This document shows, in pieces, positions 46,069-53,252 of a DNA stretch of 64,000 nucleotides. The first letter of the stretch is position 1. Each line of letters opens with the position of its first letter. A program made the position numbers and the translations under genes. Source of the DNA: Microbacterium sp. (lineage in GTDB: Bacteria > Actinomycetota > Actinomycetes > Actinomycetales > Microbacteriaceae); contig NZ_JAPSIY010000006.1 in assembly GCF_031178445.1 (NCBI RefSeq), forward strand, positions 62,001-126,000. The letters are read 5' to 3'. The notes below the pieces were generated by a model. The model searched no databases and was not told the DNA's origin. It worked only from the letters and a program-made list of their open reading frames with translations.

Positions 46069-47681
46069 GCCTCCCCATCGCACCCGCATCCGGCCCGCGC
46101 CGTTTCCACCAGGCCAGCTGGAACGAGCCGATCGTCTTCGAGCTGTCCACCCCGGGCGAGCGCGGCATCGCCGTGCCCGTCGTCGAGCCGGTGGTGCGCG
46201 AGGCCGTCGGCGACGTCGTGACGTCTCTTCCCGAGGGGATGCGCCGGCCACAGCCGCCCGCACTGCCCGAGATCGCGCAGATGCGGGTGCTCAAGCACTA
46301 CCTGCGCCTCTCGCAGGAGAACCTCGGCTCCGACCTGAACGTCGACATCGGCCAGGGCACCTGCACGATCAAGTACTCGCCGAAGATCAACGACCAGCTC
46401 ATCGAGGTGCCGCAGCTGCGCGCGCTGCATCCTGCCCAGGACCCCGCCGACACGCAGGGCGCGCTGGAGATGATCTGGAGACTGGAGGGGCTGATGGCCG
46501 AGATCTCCGGCATGGACGCCGTCTCGCTCGCGTCGCCCGGCGGCTCGGCCGGCATCTGGACGAACATCGCGATGATCCGGGCGTATCACGAGTCGCGCGG
46601 TGAGGGCGACCAGCGTGACGAGGTGATCACGACCATCTTCAGCCACCCGTCGAACGCGGCAGCGGCGAAGGTGGCCGGATACAAGGTCGTGACCGTCTAC
46701 CCGGATGCCGACGGCTACCCCGACCTGGCGGCGCTCAAGGCCGCGCTGTCCGAGCGCACCGCCGCGATCATGGTCACCAACCCTGAGGACACCGGCATCT
46801 ACAACCCGGTCATCAAGGAGTGGGTGGACGCCGCGCACGCGGTCGGCGCCCTCGCCTCGTACGACCAGGCGAACGCCGCCGGCATCCTCGGCATCACCCG
46901 CGCCCGCGAGGCCGGATTCGACGTGTGCCAGTTCAACCTGCACAAGACCTTCTCCGCACCGCACGGCAGCGGGGGCCCCGGGGCCGCAGCCAACGCCGTG
47001 ACCGCCGAGCTCGCACCGTTCCTGCCCGGCCCGCGCGTGGAGCCGATCGACGGCCGCTTCGTGGCGCGTGAGCCCGGAGAGCTGTCGATTGGGCACGTCG
47101 CGCCCTCGCACGGCGTGATCCTGCACGTGGTCCGCGCCTACGCCTGGATCATGGCGCTCGGCGCCGAGGGGCTGCTCACCGCCTCCCAGATCGCGGTGCT
47201 GAACAACAACTACCTGCTCAAGAAGGTGCTTGACATCCCGGGCGCCTCCGCGCCGTACGCCAGCGGGCGACGCCGCATCGAGCAGGTGCGGTACTCGTGG
47301 CAGGAGCTGTTCGAGGAGACCGGCATCTCGTCGGAGGAGATCGGCATCCGCATGGCGGACTACGGCTTCCACTACTGGACCAGCCACCACCCGTACGTCG
47401 TGCCGCAGCCGTTCACGCTGGAGCCCACCGAGTGCTACTCCAAGGCCGAGATCGACGAGTACGTCACCGCTCTCGCCGCCGTGGCGCAGGAGGCGAGGGA
47501 CAACCCTGAGCTCGTCCGCACGGCTCCGCACAACCAGACGGTCCACCACACCCACCACGATGACCTCGACGACCCCGAGCGCTGGGCCATCACCTGGCGC
47601 GCCTACCGCCGCAAGTACTTCGGCGAGGTGCCCGCCGACGACGTGCAGCCTCGCGTGCTCGAGGAGGCCGCGGCCTCGTGA
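46065..47681 (+). CDS. gcvPB: Divergent glycine dehydrogenase (decarboxylating) subunit 2, GcvPB-like
   Basis: 538-residue PLP-binding partner of the GcvPA-like protein. The Schiff-base Lys294 lies in FNLHKTFSAPHGSGGPG. LSQENLGSDLNVDIGQGTCTIKYSPKIN replaces the usual PLGSCTMKYNPK region, with the PLG changed and one residue added. In glycine cleavage this enzyme decarboxylates glycine and passes the aminomethyl group to lipoyl-GcvH; here an alternative amino acid or acceptor is conceivable. AAAGGAG precedes the GTG start, which overlaps the previous stop. The next gene (AcoX-like) also overlaps by four bases. Confidence 0.85.
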   Translation: MSLPIAPASGPRRFHQASWNEPIVFELSTPGERGIAVPVVEPVVREAVGDVVTSLPEGMRRPQPPALPEIAQMRVLKHYLRLSQENLGSDLNVDIGQGTCTIKYSPKINDQLIEVPQLRALHPAQDPADTQGALEMIWRLEGLMAEISGMDAVSLASPGGSAGIWTNIAMIRAYHESRGEGDQRDEVITTIFSHPSNAAAAKVAGYKVVTVYPDADGYPDLAALKAALSERTAAIMVTNPEDTGIYNPVIKEWVDAAHAVGALASYDQANAAGILGITRAREAGFDVCQFNLHKTFSAPHGSGGPGAAANAVTAELAPFLPGPRVEPIDGRFVAREPGELSIGHVAPSHGVILHVVRAYAWIMALGAEGLLTASQIAVLNNNYLLKKVLDIPGASAPYASGRRRIEQVRYSWQELFEETGISSEEIGIRMADYGFHYWTSHHPYVVPQPFTLEPTECYSKAEIDEYVTALAAVAQEARDNPELVRTAPHNQTVHHTHHDDLDDPERWAITWRAYRRKYFGEVPADDVQPRVLEEAAAS

Positions 47682-48919
47682 TCGGACTGGTCGTCAATCC
47701 TTTCGCCGGAGTCGGCGGGCCCGCGGGCCTCGCCGGCTCCGACGGCGCCGACGTGCAGGCTCTCGCGGCCTCGCGCGGCGCGCGCGCGCGCGTGCAGGAG
47801 AGGACGACCGCGGCGCTGCAGGTGCTGGCGGCGCGGCATCCGGCCGCCGTGGTCCTCACGGCGGCCGGTCCCATGGGCGCCGATGCTGTGACGGCCGCCG
47901 GTCTGGAGGCCCGGGTAGCGTGGACGCCGGCATCCGGGGCGATCCGTTCGCCCTCGGAACCGTCACCGAACGCAGGAGGTTCGCCGAGCACAGGACGATT
48001 CCGTCTGGATCGTCCTGTGCCGGGTGAGTCTCCTGTTCTCAATGACAGGCCGACGGAGGCGGCGGACACCTCGGCCGCCGTCGCCGCCGTCGCGGCAGCC
48101 GGCGCCACGCTGATCCTCGTAGCCGGAGGGGACGGCACGCTGCGGGATGCCGCGGCGGGACTCGCCGAAGACGGGATGCCGGCGGTGCTCGGCATTCCGT
48201 CGGGCGTGAAGATGTATTCGCCGGTGTTCGCGGTCAGTCCTCGTGCCGCGGGGGCGCTCGCCGCGGAGTGGCTCGGCGGCGGGCTGCCGACAGCCGAACG
48301 GGAGGTGCTCGATATCGACGAAGCGGCGATGCGCCATGCCCGGGTCGATCCCGTCCTGTTCGCGATGCTGCGCGTGCCGGTGCGCCTCGGGCGTACGCAG
48401 TCGCGCAAGTCGGCGACTCCCTCCTCCGAAGCTGCTGCGGTCGAGGCAGCGGCCAGGGGAGCCGTCAGGCGCATGCTGTCCGGCGTCCGTTACCTCCTCG
48501 GGCCCGGAAGCACCACCGCCGAGGTCGCACGGCAGCTCGGCGTCCACAAGTCGCCACTCGGGGTCGATGTGATTCTCGATGGGCACCAGGTGATCGCCTC
48601 GGCGAGCGAGCAGCAGCTGCTCGACGAGGTCGCCAAGGGGCCTGCGCAGGCTGTGGTCACCGTGATCGGCGGTCAGGGCTTTCTGCTGGGCCGGGGCAAC
48701 CAGCAGCTGTCAGCATCCGTCATTCGAGCGCTCGGAGACGACCCGCTGATGGTCGTCGCGCCAGAGCAGAAGCTCATCGACCTGCGGGGCAGGCCGCTCA
48801 TCGTCGAGACCGGCGACGCCGAGATCGATGCCCGCCTGTCCGGTCACGCCCGCATCGTCACCGGGGCCGGCACGACCAGCTTGTACGCGGTCGCCGCTCC
48901 CGACCTCCAGCCGGCCTGA
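47678..48919 (+). CDS. AcoX-like / predicted NAD kinase-family protein with internal repeat insertion
   Basis: 413-residue protein of the AcoX/COG3199 branch of NAD kinases. It opens IGLVVNPFAGVGGPAGLAGSDG, has TAAGPMGADA near 67-76 and the ATP-binding GGDGT motif at 150-154, then VLGIPSGVKMYSPVFAVSP. AcoX itself accompanies acetoin catabolism genes, and its reaction is not settled. Residues about 99-120 are encoded by a palindromic repeat (47973-48035) that keeps the frame open and adds a Pro/Ser/Arg-rich loop between the N-terminal block and GGDGT. GTG start overlaps the GcvPB-like stop; the SDR gene follows after 34 bases. Confidence 0.85.
   Translation: MIGLVVNPFAGVGGPAGLAGSDGADVQALAASRGARARVQERTTAALQVLAARHPAAVVLTAAGPMGADAVTAAGLEARVAWTPASGAIRSPSEPSPNAGGSPSTGRFRLDRPVPGESPVLNDRPTEAADTSAAVAAVAAAGATLILVAGGDGTLRDAAAGLAEDGMPAVLGIPSGVKMYSPVFAVSPRAAGALAAEWLGGGLPTAEREVLDIDEAAMRHARVDPVLFAMLRVPVRLGRTQSRKSATPSSEAAAVEAAARGAVRRMLSGVRYLLGPGSTTAEVARQLGVHKSPLGVDVILDGHQVIASASEQQLLDEVAKGPAQAVVTVIGGQGFLLGRGNQQLSASVIRALGDDPLMVVAPEQKLIDLRGRPLIVETGDAEIDARLSGHARIVTGAGTTSLYAVAAPDLQPA
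47973..48035. repeat. Palindromic repeat copy 2, inside the AcoX-like coding sequence
   Basis: Two 27-base arms around a 9-base loop. The inner GCACAGGACGAT/ATCGTCCTGTGC (47988-47999, 48009-48020) pairs perfectly, as does the outer CAGGAG/CTCCTG; the segment between them pairs partly. Same layout as copy 1 at 11981 (CAGGAG, TCrCC-like block, CAGGA). The element is read through in frame. Confidence 0.72.
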
Positions 48920-48953
48920 GCCGGCCCGAAAGTCCATACTCGAAAGGAACCCC

Positions 48954-49712
48954 ATGCGTCTCGAGAACAAGAAGGCCATCGTCACCGGTGGCGCCGGCGG
49001 CATCGGCCGCGCCACGTCGCTCGCCTTCGCCGCCGAGGGTGCCTCGGTCGCCGTCGTCGACCTGAACGCGGATGCTGCCGAGGCCGTCGCGGAGGAGATC
49101 CGCGCAGCCGGCGGCACCGCCATCGCCATCGGTGCCGACGTCTCCAGCGAGGACGACATCGTCCGCGTGGTGACCACCGCGAACGAGGCGTTCGGCGGCA
49201 TCGACGTGGTGTTCAACAACGCAGGCATCATCCGCCGCACCACCGCCGTCGAGACCACCGTCGAGGAGTGGGACCACGTGTTCGGCGTGAACGTGCGCGC
49301 CATCTTCCTGATGTGCAAGCACGTCGTGCCGATCATGAAGGCGGCCGGCGGCGGCTCCATCGTCAACACCGGCTCGGGCTGGGGACTCAAGGGCGGCGGC
49401 CAGGCGATCTCGTACTGCGCCTCGAAGGGCGCCGTGGTGAACATGACCCGCGCGCTGGCGATCGATCACGGCCCCGACGGCATCCGTGTGAACTCCGTCA
49501 ACCCGGGCGACGTCGACACCGGGATGCTGCGCGACGAGGCCCGCCAGCTCGGTCAAGATCAGGCGGGCTTCCTCGCCGAGGCCGCGGATCGCCCGCTGAA
49601 CCGAATGGGCCAGCCGAGCGAGGTCGCAGCGGCGGTGGTGTGGCTCGCCAGTGATGACGCCTCGTACGTCACCGGATCGGCGCTCGTGGTCGACGGCGGC
49701 GGCATCGCATGA
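48954..49712 (+). CDS. Short-chain dehydrogenase/reductase (SDR)
   Basis: 252-residue classical SDR. The cofactor motif TGGAGGIG is at 11-18, with Asp at the end of beta-2 (VVDLN, suggesting NAD rather than NADP). NNAG (about 87-90) and the catalytic YCASK (Tyr about 154, Lys about 158) are present; the C-terminal GSALVVDGGG is standard. GAAAGGAA precedes the ATG. It lies 34 bases after the AcoX-like gene and appears to be the last gene of the GH42 operon. A sugar or polyol derivative is a plausible substrate, but this is only context. Confidence 0.92.
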   Translation: MRLENKKAIVTGGAGGIGRATSLAFAAEGASVAVVDLNADAAEAVAEEIRAAGGTAIAIGADVSSEDDIVRVVTTANEAFGGIDVVFNNAGIIRRTTAVETTVEEWDHVFGVNVRAIFLMCKHVVPIMKAAGGGSIVNTGSGWGLKGGGQAISYCASKGAVVNMTRALAIDHGPDGIRVNSVNPGDVDTGMLRDEARQLGQDQAGFLAEAADRPLNRMGQPSEVAAAVVWLASDDASYVTGSALVVDGGGIA

Positions 49713-49724
49713 TCGCGCCAGCAC

Positions 49725-50186
49725 TCAGTCCGCGCGGATGCTGAGCACGGTCGTGCGCTGCCCGCCCGCTTCGAACCGCACCGGCATGCCGGGGTGGGCG
49801 AGGGCGAACCAGAACGTCGCCGGCGGTTCGCCCTCGGCTGCCTGCCTGTCGTAGCGCAGGCATTCGAGTCGGCCCAGTGGCAGATCGAGCACCTCGGTCG
49901 ACATGCGCGTGGCGTCGGCCGGGAAGGCTGCGTGCTTCTGCAGCTCGCGCCACGTCACTCGACGCGAGGTCACCGCGGCGGGAGCATCCGTCGTCCATTG
50001 CTCGAGGGTGGCGCCGTCGTCGTCACCGTCGCGAAAGCGGTTCACTCGCTCGAAGCTCGTGCCGTCGGGCGACTCGACGAGCAGGTGGATGGTCTTTCCA
50101 CCGCGGCTGGCCGCCCTGATCTCGGCCGCCGTGAAGGGCGTCGGCAGAAGCCCCGGTCCCAGCAGATGCTCGTCGGATGCGGTCAT
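49725..50186 (-). CDS. Conserved hypothetical protein (153 aa)
   Basis: I do not recognise this 153-residue soluble protein. It has alternating beta-rich stretches (TIHLLVESPDGTSFERVNRF, ATFWFALAHPGMPVRFE) and no membrane segment, signal or catalytic motif I can name. It ends twelve bases after the SDR stop, convergent with it, and starts 66 bases from the divergent DUF1761 gene. Codon use fits its neighbours, so it is a real gene rather than a shadow. Confidence 0.7.
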   Translation of the reverse strand: MTASDEHLLGPGLLPTPFTAAEIRAASRGGKTIHLLVESPDGTSFERVNRFRDGDDDGATLEQWTTDAPAAVTSRRVTWRELQKHAAFPADATRMSTEVLDLPLGRLECLRYDRQAAEGEPPATFWFALAHPGMPVRFEAGGQRTTVLSIRAD

Positions 50187-50252
50187 CTGATCATTCTGGC
50201 GGCTGAGGATCCACCTGGGAGTAGTCTGACCGCATCCGACTGAGGAGGCATC

Positions 50253-50684
50253 ATGACGATTCCCGAGATCAACTACTGGGCCGTGCTGCTCGCGATGGCG
50301 TCGACCATGGTCGTCGGCACCATCTGGTACTCCCCTAAGGTCTTCGGCACGCGGTGGGCGAAGCTCGCGAACGTCGACATGGACCGACCCGGCTCGAGCG
50401 CGGTGATGCCGATCATCACGACGGTGATCGTCAGCTTCATCACGGCCTGGGTGCTCGCCGGGGCGACATCCATCGCCTGGCATTTCTACGAGGGCTCCTA
50501 CTTCTGGGCTGCCATCGTCACCGCCGTGACGCTCTGGGCGGGGTTCACCGCGGCCCGGTTCATCACCCATGATGCGTTCGAGGGGCGCTCGACCAGGCTC
50601 ACCACATTGAACATCGCGCACGAACTGGTGACGGCGCTCGTGATGGCGATCATCATCGGCGCCTGGCCGCCCGCCGGCATCTGA
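50253..50684 (+). CDS. DUF1761-family membrane protein
   Basis: 143 residues with four hydrophobic segments (about 8-24, 50-70, 80-98, 120-138). The opening INYWAVLLAMASTMVVGTIWYSPKVFGTRWAKL matches the DUF1761 family pattern of a helix followed by WYSPxxFGxxW. Function is unknown in the family. TGAGGAGG lies just before the ATG. TAGTCT at 50223-50228 is a candidate -10. It converges with purQ 45 bases downstream; CGCCA/TGGCG in the gap can form a small stem. Confidence 0.82.
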   Translation: MTIPEINYWAVLLAMASTMVVGTIWYSPKVFGTRWAKLANVDMDRPGSSAVMPIITTVIVSFITAWVLAGATSIAWHFYEGSYFWAAIVTAVTLWAGFTAARFITHDAFEGRSTRLTTLNIAHELVTALVMAIIIGAWPPAGI

Positions 50685-50729
50685 TCCGCGCGGGGCGGCC
50701 GCGCCGGGGGAGCGCCAGTGGAAGTGGCG

Positions 50730-51437
50730 TTACGCGGCGACGCGTGCGACCGCGGCGACAGCGCTCTCGAAGAATCCGAGTCCGTCGACGCCGGAGCGCA
50801 TCGCGGCACGGGTGTCAGGGCCGAACCCCGGCTCGGTGGCGTGCTCCGGATGCGGCATCAGGCCGACGACGTTGCCGCGCTCATTGGTGAGGCCGGCGAT
50901 GTCGCGCAGCGATCCGTTGGGGTTGACGCCGGCGTAGCGGAAGGCGACCAGGCCCTCGCCCTCCAGCCGGTCGAGCGTCTCCTCGGATGCGATGTAGCCG
51001 CCCTCGCCGTTCTTGAGCGGGATGACGATCTCCTGCCCCTGCTCGAAGGCGGTGGTCCAGGCGGTGTCGGCGTTCTCGACCGTGAGCTTCTGGTCGCGGC
51101 GCACGAAGTGCTGGTGGTCGTTGCGGATCAGGCCGCCGGGCAGCAGGTGTGCCTCGACGAGCATCTGGAATCCGTTGCAGATGCCGAGGATCGGCATGCC
51201 GGATGCGGCGGCATCCTTCACCTCGGCCATGATCGGCGAAAGCGCGGCGATCGCGCCCGAACGCAGGTAGTCGCCATAGCTGAACCCGCCGGGCAGCACG
51301 AGGGCGTCGACGCCCTCGAGGTCGTGGGAGCCGTGCCACAGGGCCACCGGTTCGGCGCCCGCGAGGCGGACGGCGCGCTGCGCGTCACGGTCGTCGAGCG
51401 AGCCGGGGAAGGTGATGACCCCGATGCGGATGCTCAC
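50730..51437 (-). CDS. purQ: Phosphoribosylformylglycinamidine synthase subunit PurQ
   Basis: 235-residue glutaminase subunit of the PurSQL complex, step four of purine synthesis: it frees ammonia from glutamine for FGAR amidation. The class I amidotransferase nucleophile Cys is in GICNGFQML (about 86-94), the oxyanion region is [13 protein letters not shown] (about 49-61), and the His/Glu pair is in PHPEHA (about 196-201). The GTG start overlaps the purS stop by four bases. purL, the large subunit, is not in the window. Confidence 0.97.
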   Translation of the reverse strand: MSIRIGVITFPGSLDDRDAQRAVRLAGAEPVALWHGSHDLEGVDALVLPGGFSYGDYLRSGAIAALSPIMAEVKDAAASGMPILGICNGFQMLVEAHLLPGGLIRNDHQHFVRRDQKLTVENADTAWTTAFEQGQEIVIPLKNGEGGYIASEETLDRLEGEGLVAFRYAGVNPNGSLRDIAGLTNERGNVVGLMPHPEHATEPGFGPDTRAAMRSGVDGLGFFESAVAAVARVAA

Positions 51438-51682
51438 TCCGCCACCTCGACGCCGACGACATCCTCGATGACCGAGTTCGACAGCACATCCTCGGCCACG
51501 CGCCGGGCCTCGGCGAGCAGCTCGTCGGTGACCTCGCCGTCGACGGTGAGCTCGAAGCGCTTGCCGATGCGCACCTGGCTGAAGCCCTCCACGCCGAGTC
51601 GGGCGAAGGCGCCCGAGACGGCCTTCCCCTGCGGGTCGAGCAGTTCGGCCTTGGGCATGACGTCGACGACGATGGTGGGCAT
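51434..51682 (-). CDS. purS: Phosphoribosylformylglycinamidine synthase subunit PurS
   Basis: 82-residue small subunit bridging PurQ and Pur[26 protein letters not shown] is the standard PurS opening, and [22 protein letters not shown] ending is typical. Length is normal for the family. Start ATG 51682 is chosen by homology; the frame is open further upstream but encodes nothing PurS-like. First gene of a purSQ pair. Confidence 0.96.
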   Translation of the reverse strand: MPTIVVDVMPKAELLDPQGKAVSGAFARLGVEGFSQVRIGKRFELTVDGEVTDELLAEARRVAEDVLSNSVIEDVVGVEVAE

Positions 51683-51949
51683 AGCGGGCTCCGAATGTCG
51701 CGGGGCGGGTTCGGTGTCAAGTCTACCCGCCGACGAGGTGATGCCCGGACGGATGCCGCCCCCTCTGCGAGCACCCGTCCGGGCACATCGAGCGATTCCC
51801 ATGACGCTCGACACCTCGCCTCCGCAGGTCCGGAAACGAGGGCAGGGCCCTGCACAAGAAGGTTAGAGTCATCGGACGGGACGTGCATCGTGGAGAGTGA
51901 GAGTGGTGCGCACTCTCCAACCCGCGACCGTGACGTCAGGGAGGCGAAC
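51683..51949. promoter_or_regulatory. Divergent region purS / MerR gene with two dyads
   Basis: 267 bases without a supported gene. TGCCCGGACGG/CCGTCCGGGCA (51742-51752, 51775-51785) is a perfect 11-base inverted repeat with a 22-base loop. TGGAGAGTG/CACTCTCCA (51891-51899, 51911-51919) is a perfect 9-base dyad 31 bases before the MerR start. The second is a candidate operator for the MerR-type protein, though its 11-base spacing is unlike the usual MerR promoter arrangement; the first could control purSQ. Confidence 0.5.
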
Positions 51950-52620
51950 ATGAAGCTCAGCGAGCTGGCCGCGCAGAGCGGTGTGAGCACGTCCACACTC
52001 AAGCACTGGATCCGTGTCGGCATCCTCCCACCGGGGCAGCTGCGCAACAAGACCACCGCGGTCTACGACCAGCATCATGTCGACCGGGCACTGCTGATCC
52101 TGCTGATGCGCGAGGACTTCCGCGCCTCCGTTTCCGACATCCGCGCGCTCACCTCGCTGATCGATGCAGAGGACACCGACACGCTCGAGGTGATGAACGC
52201 CTGTCAGGCGTTCGCGCTGGGTACACCCTCCGATATCGCGGACGCTCCGGAGCTGGCGCCGTTCCGCGAGCGCGCACACGAGCTGATGCGCCGGCGCGAC
52301 TGGCGCGGTACCCGGGGGCGGCGGAGCGGGCGCTCGCCCACGCGCTGTGGCAGGCATCGAGGGTCGGGCTCGACTACGACGTCGACCTGCTGATGGAGTA
52401 CGCGGATGCTCTCGAGCCGCTGGCGGGTCGAAACATTGCGGCGCTGGGTCCGACGGGTTCGCGCGATCAGATCGCACGGCGGGTGCTGCTCGCCGTCCAG
52501 GCCCGTGCCAGGCAGCTGCAGGCGGTGAGCAGCTTGGCGCACGCCGCGGCGTCGATACGATCCGCGATCGAGCGCGGGCACGCTCCCGCCGACATCGCGA
52601 AGCCGCCCGCCGCGCGGTGA
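51950..52620 (+). pseudogene. MerR-family regulator interrupted by a -1 frameshift
   Basis: The first about 120 codons encode a MerR-type winged helix (MKLSELAAQSGVSTSTLKHW, IRVGILPPGQLRNKTTAVYD) and dimerisation region. Around 52305-52330 the coding signal changes frame: the first frame continues as Arg/Ser/Gly-rich sequence to a stop at 52393. The frame one base earlier encodes a helical continuation (ALAHALWQASRVGLDYDVDL, MEYADALEPLAGRNIAALGP) up to a stop at 52618-52620. A single missing base, probably at the CCCGGGGGCGGCGG run near 52311, joins them into about 223 residues. It is either a real lesion or a sequencing error. GGGAGG precedes the ATG. Confidence 0.8.
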
Positions 52621-52626
52621 GCGGGA

Positions 52627-53145
52627 TCAGGCGGAGTGGAAGACGGTGTGCAGGTCGCCGATCAGGTCGCGGCCGCCGAGGCCGTCGATCTCGAACAGCA
52701 CGCTGATGCCGGCGACGGAGTGGCCGAGGCGCTCGACGAGCTGTCGTCCGGCGGCGAGCGTGCCGCCCGTGGCGAGCACGTCGTCGATCAGCAGGATGCG
52801 GGTGCCGGCCGGCAGGTCGTCGTGCATCTCGATGGTCGCCGTGCCGTATTCCAGGCTGTAGTCGACGCCGGCGGCGGGGCGTGGCAGCTTGCCGGCCTTG
52901 CGGATGGGCACCAGGCCGACTCCGGCGGCGATGGCGGCGGCACCGGCGAGGATGAAGCCGCGCGCCTCGATGCCCGCCACCACGTCGAAGGCGCCCGCGA
53001 ACGGCTCGATCAGCGCCTCGGTGGTGGCTTTGAGCGCCGCGGCGTCGGCGAGAAGCGGGGTGATGTCTCGGAACAGGATGCCGGGCTCGGGGTAATCGGG
53101 GACGGAGCGGATCAGCTCGGCGGCACGTGCCAGTTCGGGATTCAC
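52627..53145 (-). CDS. apt: Adenine phosphoribosyltransferase
   Basis: 172-residue purine-salvage enzyme making AMP from adenine and PRPP. The family opening IRSVPDYPEPGILFRDITPLL is at about 12-32, EARGFILAGAAA near 60-71 is the adenine-binding region, and the PRPP loop is ILLIDDVLATGGTL (about 115-128). GTG start 53145. It converges with the MerR gene, with six bases between their stops. Confidence 0.96.
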   Translation of the reverse strand: MNPELARAAELIRSVPDYPEPGILFRDITPLLADAAALKATTEALIEPFAGAFDVVAGIEARGFILAGAAAIAAGVGLVPIRKAGKLPRPAAGVDYSLEYGTATIEMHDDLPAGTRILLIDDVLATGGTLAAGRQLVERLGHSVAGISVLFEIDGLGGRDLIGDLHTVFHSA

Positions 53146-53215
53146 CCGCCAAGGCTATCCGACCCGTCCGGCTGCATCCGGGCCGCGGGGTGGGCGATAG
53201 CATCCGCCGACTGGA

Positions 53216-53229
53216 TGGGAGCGCTCTCA
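53216..53229. promoter_or_regulatory. CebR-type operator before the GH1 gene
   Basis: TGGGAGCGCTCTCA differs at one position from the TGGGAGCGCTCCCA palindrome recognised by CebR, the cellobiose-responsive LacI regulator of streptomycetes. It lies 24-37 bases before the GH1 ATG, and a LacI-family gene is the next gene of the operon. Confidence 0.82.
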
Positions 53230-53252
53230 CGCCGCCATGGCATCATGAGAGC

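Noticed and set aside
44671..47681. Simple annotation as the housekeeping glycine cleavage P-protein
   Set aside because: The context is a GntR-controlled glycoside operon, partner genes are absent from the window and conserved blocks are altered, so I keep the family name but not the pathway claim.
47673..48919. Two separate genes in place of one AcoX-like protein because of the internal repeat
   Set aside because: The frame is continuous through the palindrome and both flanks match one protein family, so a single gene with an insertion fits best.
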